Assembly (NCBI RefSeq): GCF_000219625.1
Contig: NC_018218.1
Location: forward strand, 2,976,001-3,040,000
DNA: 64,000 nt
Direction: 5' to 3'
Source of the DNA: Zymoseptoria tritici IPO323
Taxonomy: Eukaryota; Ascomycota; Dothideomycetes; Mycosphaerellales; Mycosphaerellaceae
Positions 46,004 through 55,208 of the stretch are shown here, piece by piece. Each line of letters starts with the position of its first letter. Position 1 is the first letter of the stretch. The position numbers and the translations under genes are program-made. The notes beneath the pieces were generated by a model that was not told the origin of the DNA, searched no databases, and saw only the letters and a list, made by a program, of their open reading frames with translations.

Positions 46004-46062
46004 GGCTGCGAGTTGGGAGGAGAGTCGCCGCAGCGAGAGAGAGAGATAGAGAGAGAGGGTGA
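46004..46062 (-). promoter_or_regulatory. CT-repeat leader of the MFS transporter gene
   Basis: Directly upstream of the ATG on the minus strand there is a CTCTCTCTCTATCTCTCTCT tract (GA repeats on the plus strand, 46036-46060). It lies within about 60 nt of the start, so it is probably 5' UTR or core promoter pyrimidine tract. The repeat is length-variable in principle. Confidence 0.4.
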
Positions 46063-48892
46063 GATGGGTCGCGTAGGGAAGAGAAAGGACAAGCGAGGTA
46101 TTAAAGAGTCGACCAGCTTCCGACTATATGTCCCGGCGATGTTCGGCGATTCTTGGGTGTAATGCCTGTGTAAGATACCGCCGGTATGCAGCGCTAGTAC
46201 CACAACCTTGAGAGGTGCACGCGCAGATAGAGAGGACGGACCGCCAATGGAGGGATTCTGGTAAGGATGATGGAGGAACCGTAAGGACAAGATGTCGAAC
46301 ACGTTCTCGGATGGCAGGCGTGAGTGGTTTGCCCCGGGTGCGAATTAACCGAGTGCCAGGTTCAGAGATGTTGTCGATTGCGTGGGCAGGAAGGTAAGAC
46401 GGGGCGGCGCAGGCCAGTGGTGGTGGGCCCGAGAAATCCTGTCGCCGCGGATCGGTCGACGGTCGTTGGAGTAAGAGCTGCTCGATCTTTGGTCGATATT
46501 AGTGAGAACAGTTCCTGGAACTGTAGGTTGTTAGGTGAGATGACGAGACTGGTTGGGTATATTAACAAGAGCGTGGAAGTCGGCCATGAATCCAGCACCA
46601 AGCAAGTCCGATAGAACCTTTGGAAAGAGCTCGGAGAAGGTGACGAAGAACGATCGACACAGGCTATAGACGGTGAGGGAAAAATTAGACTTTCCACCTT
46701 CAACGGCGCTCGTCCACACAATCATTGATGAGGCTCTTGGATTTTCCTCCCCCGGGCCGCCGCAACAAGGTGGAGGGGTGGAGGAGAGAGGGTCCTGCTG
46801 GCAGTGCTGGGAATTGTTGGAGCCGTGTGTCTCCAATTTTGGGGGCAATTCCGCTCGTCTCGACCGCTTCGTGCATAGCAAGCGTTCGCATGGGAGATTT
46901 TTTTTTCTCCTCGAGGACTCCACTCTGTGAATCCTTCCGAACCATGGAAGACAACGATCGCGTGGTCCACGGTGCTGCATACAACAGACGGTGATCGAGC
47001 AGAGCAGTCGTGTCGGTTGAATCCAGTAATGCGCTGTCCCTCCACCGCTGTTCGAAACCCAAAAATCCCAGCCCTATCCATGCTCGATGAGACAAGCAAG
47101 ACATGGACAAGCCTTGCGCATTCCCTTGGCCGACCTCACAAAAATGGAACAAGCAATGATCGCGACGCCACAGACATCACTCACCGGCAGCGTCGAGCCG
47201 TGCATAAATCGCGTGCCCTCTCTTGAAGACAGAGGCGAGTCGAAGCAAGACGACGTCGAGGCAGTCAAAGGACTTCTGCGAGCATTTCAGCGAATCACAG
47301 CACGAGAACGGCACACGTGCGATGGCTGAAGTCGGATTTTGCTTCGCTTGTGCTGCACATGCAGGCTTCTGGTGGGATGGGATGGGGCCAGTTTTGGTGA
47401 ATCCTTCGGCTAAGCTCGTATCTGTTCAAGACTTCACATTGCGATGTGAGAGCAAAGGACTGAACTCCGCGGATCTCATCGACTTGCAGCAAGAAAGCAA
47501 GCAACCATGACCGCCATGACGGACATGTTCGGCCTCGGTCGATTGCTGTCCGATGCATGAATTGCCGTTTGGACGGACTTCATCGCAAGATACCCTTCCC
47601 AGTGACAAGTTATGAATGCAATTGCGAGAGTGAGGGAGAGGGAGGCGTACCTTGACATCATGCGACTCTCTGAATACCTCTGTTGCAACGTCCTCCCACG
47701 TGCTCACTTTCGAAACGATCACCACCATGCCACGCAATACTGCCGATCTGAAGCATTCGACCTTCCCCACGTGGCTCTGTAGTCCACCTCTGTGACAAGT
47801 GTCGGAGAGATGTCGCAACATCGAAAACCTTCCGAGGACCTCACTCCATTCTGTCGAGTGAAGTTTTGAAGAAGTCAATGCCCAGGCAGACAGCCCTACA
47901 GCCATTACCCACGCGATGGTGGCGTTATTTGCCTTCTGATGGTTCACCGATTGCCACTTGGCGCTGGCTTGTGGAGGCTTATTAGTACTCCCGTCTGGTG
48001 CATGTCAGAGATCAAATGCCTCGACTCGCCGACAAATGCCGCCGACGACTCCGACGGAACGATCGCGAATAGCTTTGCCGCGGGCAGCGGTCAATTGCCT
48101 CCTCCGCGAGAAACGTCGGACTCGCCGAACTCGACACGGGTCGCGCATGATTTGTCGGCAAGATCGCACGGCAGCAACGTACGCATTTCACCCACATGTG
48201 CTTGTCGTGAGAAAGATCGGTAGCGTGGGCGTCGCGCTGTGTCCGCCATGTCGTGGCCGTCGCACGATGAGGGGTGGCTGATGTTGTGCGTTGTCGTTGA
48301 AGAGGGGCGATGTTGTGTGATGTGGTCGTTGACAAGAAGCAAACGTGTCGAATTCGAAGATTGAGCGGGCAAAGTGCAGTATTACACAATACACCGGAGA
48401 CGACAAAAATGGACAAGCCAAAGGCCTCGCGGTAATTTACACAAACTTTTGTCATTTTGTCAAGCTACTTGATACAAACAGGCACTCTTGATCCATAGCG
48501 AAAAGCAAGGATAAGAGAGCCCATCAGGTCCAGGACGGTGAGGGACGGAAGAGCATAGTGCCGTGATTAGTCCTCCCTCGCCAATCTTGCTCAGTGTGCG
48601 CCCGAAAGCAAAGAACATCAGAACACAGCAATGTGCACACGCGTAACCCCGACCCAATCCAAGTCCTGTGGTCTCCCAATTGTATCCGCCTTCGCAATGA
48701 ATCGCGCCGTCAGTCAAAAAACGAATTTCCCATGTACCCGAAGCGCCTTGAGGTGGACTCATGAAACTCCGGTTTCCTCCCTGTCCACAGAGCAGCAGCA
48801 GTGTGCAACGTCCGTGGCCAAGCGAAGACATTATTAAACACAATGTAAAGTCGCAGTCGTGAAGTGGTTTCGGCTCATCTCAAGCAGGGTGC
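46063..48892. other. Largest intergenic region of the window
   Basis: 2.8 kb between two minus-strand genes. Many overlapping open frames up to 173 aa (47426-47947) occur on both strands, none with family motifs or a consistent exon structure. A T run occurs at 46898-46907. No tRNA with matching A and B boxes was found by eye. It may hold a noncoding transcript or an unrecognised small gene. Confidence 0.35.
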
Positions 48893-49640
48893 TTATGCGA
48901 GGTAGGCGAAGAGAGAGAACACGGCGACGACACCGGCGATGTTGACGGTGAGAGAGCCGGCAGCGCCAGTGTTGACTGGAGGGGCAGTGCCAGATGGCTG
49001 GGAAGCGCTAGTCTCCACGGGGGTGCTCTTGGAGGCGGTCATGGTAGCCATGGTGCTGTTTCCGCCGGCGGTTGGGTAAGGAGCCGGAGCGGTGGCGTTG
49101 CTGACGACTGGTGGAGCTGGGGCCGGGGCAGCGGTGGTTGGGACCGGAGCGACGACTGGAGCCGACTCGACGGGAGCTGGCGCAGGCGCAGTGTACGCTG
49201 GCGGAGCTGGAGCTGGGGCGGAAGAAGACTCGACCGGAGCTGGAGGAGCCGGAGCCGGAGCTGGGGCGGTGTACGCTGGCGGGGCGGGTGCCGGAGCGGT
49301 CTCAGCTGGAGGAGCGGGCGCCGGGGCCGTGTAGGCTGGCGGTGGCGGAGCCGGAGCAGCGGAGGTCACGGCAGCGGGCGGGTTGTAGGCCGGGGCGGTC
49401 TCGAAGGCTGGGGCCTGGATCTGTTGAGATTGTCAGAGAGAGCTCAATTGTCATGTCTGCGCATGTCACGCTTGTCGAGATGATCGTACCTGGCCATCAC
49501 TGTGAAAATGTTAGCATGTGATTCCGATGATGAAGTGATGCAGAAGATGATAAAACGTACGCGATCTGAGAGACGACTCCGTATTGACCCTGCGCGGCGG
49601 CGAGACCGGCGGCGGCCATGACAGCGAATGTGGTGCGCAT
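48893..49640 (-). CDS. PIR-motif, Pro/Ala-rich GPI-type cell wall protein
   Basis: Exons 49561-49640, 49490-49499 (only 10 nt) and 48893-49420 give 205 aa; introns are 61 and 69 nt. Signal peptide MRTTFAVMAAAGLAAAQG. The mature start QYGVVSQIADGQIQAPAF contains a SQI-x-DGQIQ element like the repeat unit of PIR wall proteins, present once. The centre is PAPAPPAYTAPAP-type repeats with PVESS variants; Ser/Thr then rises, and the end is hydrophobic (TVNIAGVVAVFSLFAYLA), fitting a GPI signal. In PIR proteins the Gln in this motif makes an alkali-labile ester link to beta-1,3-glucan. The combination suggests dual attachment to the wall, which is inference. Skipping the microexon would break the frame. 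Confidence 0.82.
49140..49370 (-). repeat. Pro/Ala-rich imperfect coding repeats
   Basis: Imperfect in-frame repeats encode PAPAPPAYTAPAPAP blocks (YTAPAP occurs four times), interrupted by PVESS and AET variants. GC-rich and slippage-prone; copy number may vary between strains. Confidence 0.8.
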
Positions 49641-51372
49641 GTTGACGGTTGAGTGTGTGTGTTGTGGTGGTTGGTATTAGTGTAAGGAGGTGATGCTGTT
49701 GATGAATAGCGACTGTGGTGATGGTGTTGTAAGAACGAAGGTGTGATGTTGGTGATGGAAGAAGGAAGAAGAAGAGAAGAAAAGGTGGTTGACGAGGAGA
49801 TTTCGTGCTTTGAATACTTGCGCCGTGCTCATGAATCCACATGCAAACCGGCGGCTTCAACATCCATGCATGTGTAACTCGCTAGCGGCGGATGGCGCCG
49901 CGTGTACCCCTTGCATAGGAGCCGGCATTGGAGGCAGACCATGCCGAATCCGTGCAAGCGAGTCTGTCCAGAACCAAGGAGTTGGCCGCTCGTAGCGCTG
50001 ATTTGCTGCCATCCTTGGTGTCATGCTGGTTAAATGTTGGCCGAAGACCATTTTGGACCGTCGGACCACAGTCCAGCCCAGACGGCGGCGCGGGATGAGC
50101 CTGACTCCGCCGTAAACGCATCGCTTGCACGGGACCCAAGGGGCGACATTTTGTTGTGACACGGCCCACCGCTCACTGAATTCGAAACGGCTAACGCAGG
50201 TCCATGAACTCGACCTGTCTGCTTGATTCGGTTGCTTGTGCTCCACAAGACTGCAGCTTTGTGCCTCATGCAAGGGGGACTCGTCCTTTGTTTGTTGCTA
50301 CGACGATAACGAAAATGTCTCGGGATGATGCCAGCTGGAGCAGTCGTATGCGAACCCTAGACAGTGCAGCACTGTGCAGCTCATCCATGCTCGACGAGGC
50401 GTCCTAGTCGAACGATGCCAACTCTGGTTGGCGTTGGACTGAGGCTGGTAGTCCGTGGCGTGGCGAGACACGCGTACTTTCGCGCTCAGCATCTCTGCAG
50501 ACGCAGCGTATCGCCGCCGTGATTGTTGGGCTGTACTATATCGAGAAACATTATCAGCAGGCAGTGTGCACCGACAGCCCGCCGGCACGAGTCGTTGAAT
50601 GTCATCCCTGTAGCGTGCTCGTAAAGCCCTCCAGTCCGAACAAGGCTGGCATTTTCGTCGTCTCCTGCCAGCGGAAATTCCTCAACGTCGTGCACGAACT
50701 TGACTCACCCGCTTCTATTCTGACTGCACGACAGAGCGGCTGAATCTCGCGCTCTCTTCGTGACATGGGGCGCCTGGATGAAACTGGCCACAATCGGCTG
50801 TCGACGACGGTTTGGCAAGTGTCCACCTAGTGCGTGTGCTGGCGCCTCGCCTCGGTGCCATGGGTCCAGCATGGAATTGATCGCGTTCGGGCGGACCGTT
50901 GGTCAACACATCATCAGGTTTGCTTCGCAACGGTGCGAGTACGAGGCGAAGAGTCAATGAAGGTTGTAGAGGAGAGGAAGGATGACCTTGAGATAAAGTG
51001 CGTTCTTGCCCAGCCACGATACGATGTTTAACATTGCGCTATTTTGAAGGAAGGAGCGCAACTCTCCAGTCTCCACCGACATGCCGGCGATACCTCCACC
51101 GACATGCCGGCGATACTGCAACGTCCAGAAGTACTTCCGTGCCAAGTATACTTCGCGACGGACAAGCAATGACTGAATCCATAATGGCAATGTTCTCACC
51201 GCCTTGTCTGGCTTCGTCGAATATAGTGCCTCCATCATCCTGCTCGTATTGGACAGCACAACTTGCTGGACATCATTGAGCATGAGAGCGTATGTCCATT
51301 GATATAGGTGGGAAGGAGATGCACATTGTCGGGAGATGATTTGAAGCCTCAGAACTGATAGGATATCTTTGG
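49641..51372. other. Intergenic region with a 23-bp tandem duplication
   Basis: 1.7 kb. Open frames such as 50954-51391 (-) lack motifs. A perfect 23-bp duplication lies at 51071-51116. Nothing else recognised. Confidence 0.4.
51071..51116. repeat. Perfect 23-bp tandem duplication
   Basis: Two identical adjacent copies beginning CTCCACCGACATGCCGGCGA (51071-51093 and 51094-51116), about 260 bp beyond the 3' end of TPC1. Each copy contains the near-palindrome TGCCGGCG. Not part of any gene I can see. Confidence 0.9.
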
Positions 51373-52423
51373 TCACCCGTGTTCCTCCCAACTCCTCAAG
51401 ACCTTGATCGCCCGCTCATACGCCCACATTGTGACCGCACTCGATGGCGCAGCCTTGATCAAGCTCACCGTCAATCCTCTATACAAACCAACCGCTCCCT
51501 CCCTCCTCAAGATCGTCTTCAATGTGTTCACCACGCCTCGCTCATACACCGGTATCCTCTCACCACCTACATACCGACTCCGACTCGGTCCTTGAACCTG
51601 CAGCCTCTTCCTCACAGTATCTAACGGAAACACAATGCTCTTGCTGAGGACGCTCGCCGAGATTCCCGCCAACGCATCTCCAGACCCGAAAGGCAGGTTC
51701 ACAGTCGCGAGCTGAGGTTTCAATCCCTCGTACATCGCGAAGAACATTCCCATATACGGCACGATCTGTCCAATGCCCGCACTCAAACCTCGGAAGAACC
51801 CAGCTGCTCCTTCCGTGCGTGTTATGTCGCGAATACTCCCCAGCAACCCATCATAGACCCTCTCCGTTCCCTGCGCCGCGAACCTCGTCCGTAACAAATC
51901 GAGCGGATACGTTGCCGTCGTGGCCGCCGTTCCCGCAATCGCACCTGCCACAAAACTCTTCGCTGCACCCGGGATGTGAACATCGCTCTTCTCGGCTAGT
52001 TTATCCAATGCCTGCGACGTGCTGCGATACGCGAGGAACTGCACCGCTCCATAGCTCAAATACAGTCCTTCAGCGGGAATGTTCCCCTTCCAAAATCCCG
52101 TGATCCCTTCATGTCGCAGAATGTTCCGAGCGACGACGTAGATTCCCGTTGGCGTTCGCCGGGAGATGGGTTGTGAGAGTGGATCGGCGAGGGAGTGGTA
52201 GTGCAGCTGGAGGCGGATCTTGACGACGTCGAGGGGTGCGATGCAGAAGCGTGAGATCAGGCCGGACACGGCGCCTGCTATGATGACCTGGGTTCGGGTT
52301 CCCTGTGGCTTTTGGTGAGCTCCAGGTTTGCGTTGGTGAGAGCCTAGTGCTCCTCATCATGGGTCGCAGAGCGATGCGGGTGGTTCATACCTCATCGCGG
52401 AGGTGTTCTGCGGATCCAGACAT
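51373..52423 (-). CDS. TPC1: Mitochondrial thiamine pyrophosphate carrier Tpc1
   Basis: Exons 52391-52423 and 51373-52302 (88-nt intron, phase 0) give 320 aa. Exon 1 encodes only [11 protein letters not shown]; the acceptor CACAG|GG restores [19 protein letters not shown], the usual Tpc1 start. Three mitochondrial-carrier repeats each carry Px[DE]xx[KR]: [23 protein letters not shown] and [19 protein letters not shown]-type blocks include [17 protein letters not shown] and [19 protein letters not shown]. Tpc1 imports thiamine pyrophosphate into the matrix for pyruvate and oxoglutarate dehydrogenases and acetolactate synthase. Its start lies 249 bp from the divergent GBBH-like gene. Confidence 0.9.
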
Positions 52424-52672
52424 CCATCAGTCGAGCGATTGATGTGGATCGCAACGAGCTCTGGAATCGGTGTGCGTGTGGATTAGCAAATATTGAAATC
52501 TGAAGCTCCGGAAAGCTGCTGTAACGCCGGTTTCCGTTGGTGCGGCAGGCTCTCGGCCGCGGTACGCCTCACAGCCGTCCAAGGCACTGCTACTGTACTA
52601 CTTGCCATTGGCTTCGTACAATCTTTCTTTGCTGGTCAGCTCGATCGGCCCGTGGTCCGCTATACACCGATC

Positions 52673-54196
52673 ATGGCTCCAAGACTCGCCCTGCGGTTCG
52701 GTGGGCATCTGCGGCGCCAACAGTCTGCTCAGAGCCGGGCGGTTGGCGCATTCGCGAGACATCAGCAAGCTCAATGGCCCGAGTCAAGTCCTGAGATTCG
52801 CCGGATGCTTCACGAAACATTGGTTGTCCAAGAAGGATCGAATCAACGGCCACCACCAAAGCACAATCCGCTTGGCCCGGCAATATTTCGTCCTGCATCT
52901 CTGCGCCTCAATCTGGGCACCAGCATTCCATTGACCATCGACGGACAGGAGCATCCGTTCAATCCAATCCTCCTTCGAGATCTTTGCTCGTGTCCTCTTT
53001 GCATTGATCAGTCTACCCGGCAAAAGCTCTTCTACTCCGCTGACATACCAGCCGACATTCAAGTCTCCGAGACGTACGTGAAAAATGGCCACTTCAGATT
53101 CCGATGGAGCGTCGATGCACCAGGCTATGGCAACGACCATGTATCATCCATTCCTATTGAGGCCCTGGAAAGACTCTTGCGAACGGGAATGCTTGACCGG
53201 GCAGCGCCAGAGTTACCAACAAGACAGTACTGGACAGCAGAGACGTTCGACCAAGAGACCAGCGACTTCAGCTTCGACACTTATATGAACGACGACAAAG
53301 CATTACTCAAGGCATTGAGGCAGCTCCATACACATGGATTGATGTTCGTTAGTGGTGTTCCAGACGACGAGACATCGGTTGAGCAGCTGGCCGAGCGTAT
53401 CGGACCTCTGAAGACCACATTCTATGGCCGAACCTGGGACGTTCGCTCCGTTCCCGATGCGAAGAATGTGGCATACACGGCGCAGAATCTTGGCTTTCAC
53501 ATGGATCTGATGTATATGAAGCAGCCACCTCATTTGCAGCTCCTTCATTGCATCAGATCTTCTTCTGCCGGAGGAGCCAGCCTTTTCACTGACAGTTTCA
53601 AGGCCGTGGAGGATCTCGCACGAACTGACCTCGATTCGATGGCGACGCTTTCAAAGGTCCACATTGACTACCATTACGATCACCCCGGCTCTCAATACTA
53701 TCACCGGCGTCGACCAGTCATCGAGCAGCGCCCGTTACAACGAGGTAGGCGAACGTGGCCCACGTATGAAGCATTACAACGGGATCCGGGCGTCCCTAAC
53801 GATGGAACCAAAACCAAGGCAGCACTTCTTGAGCCCATGGACTTTGTGGCCTCTGTGGCATGGTCACCGCCATTTCAGGCGCCGCCGAGGCTGCGAGGCT
53901 TCTCACCAGGTATCCCAGCGTCTGCACCCCAGCTTCTCAGTCATAGGTACAACGGATGGCACGAGGCTGCGAGGAAATTCAATCAGCTCATACATCGTCC
54001 AAAAGGAATCTACGAGCGATTGATGAAGCCGGGCGAGTGTGTCATCTTTGACAACAGGAGAGTGTTGCATGCGCGTAGTGCGTTCAAGGTTGGCGATGTT
54101 GGGAAGGAGAGATGGCTCAGGGGAGCGTATATCGACGAGGATCCTTTTCTGAGCAAGCTACATGTCATGGGACGACAGGAGATGGAGGCTCAATGA
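52673..54196 (+). CDS. Gamma-butyrobetaine hydroxylase-like 2OG dioxygenase (TauD family)
   Basis: Single exon, 507 aa from the ATG at 52673; the upstream frame opens only with a TTG. The basic N-terminus (MAPRLALRFGGHLRRQQSAQ) looks like a mitochondrial presequence. The DUF971/GBBH-N domain has the zinc cysteines Cys105, Cys107 and Cys110 (LCSCPLCIDQSTRQKLF). The TauD core has the iron ligands His276-x-Asp278 (LGFHMDLMY) and His466 (RVLHARSAF). Members make carnitine (GBBH, TMLD) or act on related trimethylammonium substrates. Which one this is cannot be settled here; at 507 aa it is longer than human GBBH (387 aa). Confidence 0.85.
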   Translation: MAPRLALRFGGHLRRQQSAQSRAVGAFARHQQAQWPESSPEIRRMLHETLVVQEGSNQRPPPKHNPLGPAIFRPASLRLNLGTSIPLTIDGQEHPFNPILLRDLCSCPLCIDQSTRQKLFYSADIPADIQVSETYVKNGHFRFRWSVDAPGYGNDHVSSIPIEALERLLRTGMLDRAAPELPTRQYWTAETFDQETSDFSFDTYMNDDKALLKALRQLHTHGLMFVSGVPDDETSVEQLAERIGPLKTTFYGRTWDVRSVPDAKNVAYTAQNLGFHMDLMYMKQPPHLQLLHCIRSSSAGGASLFTDSFKAVEDLARTDLDSMATLSKVHIDYHYDHPGSQYYHRRRPVIEQRPLQRGRRTWPTYEALQRDPGVPNDGTKTKAALLEPMDFVASVAWSPPFQAPPRLRGFSPGIPASAPQLLSHRYNGWHEAARKFNQLIHRPKGIYERLMKPGECVIFDNRRVLHARSAFKVGDVGKERWLRGAYIDEDPFLSKLHVMGRQEMEAQ

Positions 54197-55208
54197 CCAG
54201 GTAGTACCTCCATCCTTCCGCTCAGACTGCAACACTTCAACCAAACCAATCAGGACCACCTCGTGCGGTGCATATCACACGACAGCGTAGAGACATATTG
54301 CCGACAAGACCTTGAGAGCGACGGTCCCAACACACATATCCCCAATTTCCCGCGCAACCTCCACCGTACAGATATCGCTCGGTTGGCTTGGATGGTCCAG
54401 TTTGAGCGGAAGCACGGAGGTAAGAAGGGGAGGATAATCGCACGCTGGCCTTGGCCGTGGCTTGTATTGGATATGGGAGGCCAGTGGAGATTGAGGGTCA
54501 CTCGAGATCTTCATCTGCAGCGTCCTGGCATTCTTCCGCAGCCATGTGATAGAGATGCATCATTCAAGTGGAACAGTCGGCAATCAGGGCAACTGTATGA
54601 GCAGCACGAGCAGTCATCGAGCTAGTTCTACAGGAAACTTATCTAGATTTGGTCCTGAGAGTTGTTGTTGGTCCTCTAATCAAGAATGCTCCGAGACACG
54701 ATCTTTCGTGGCTCTGGCGTCTTTGGATACTCTCCCATTCTGTTCTCACTGCCAGATCTCGTCAAACACTGAGATACATGTCGTCCAAAGAGAAACTTTG
54801 AGACTCTGTTGTGGTTCGTTGCCCGTGGAGACGAAATGCAGATCGCGGCTTCAAGACGCGGAGACCTCACTTCACACTTATTCGGACCTCATCTCATTCG
54901 TTCCACTACCACAACGAATACTACTCACTACTAATAACTTGACCAGGAAGGACTTTGCTGGTAGTGTCGCGTATGTAGTGATTTTGTCGCCGCACCGCAC
55001 GCGTAATATCCCAGCATCCTTAGAGCTACGACATGGCAGAGATCGACCGCAGAAGCCAACGATACAGACACACCATCACAGCAGCAGCCACAATCACCAA
55101 CATTCACTGACGATCGACGAACATCTTGGACCTTTTGGAATAGCACCCCATCAGTATACCTCGCCGACTGGAAAGAAGGCCTGCGTCAGCCGCACCGTCA
55201 AACGCATC
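54197..55208. other. Intergenic region and MPS1 leader
   Basis: The reading frame of MPS1 stays open upstream to 54546 (663 nt), but the translation is Cys/Ser-rich and unlike the family. Read as 5' leader; an N-terminal extension cannot be excluded. No other gene seen. Confidence 0.4.

Noticed and set aside
46980..47070. Possible tRNA (GTTCGAAACC near 47052)
   Set aside because: No A box upstream and no acceptor stem pairing.
47426..47947. 173-aa minus-strand frame in the large gap
   Set aside because: No motif and overlapped by comparable frames; chance length for this GC content.
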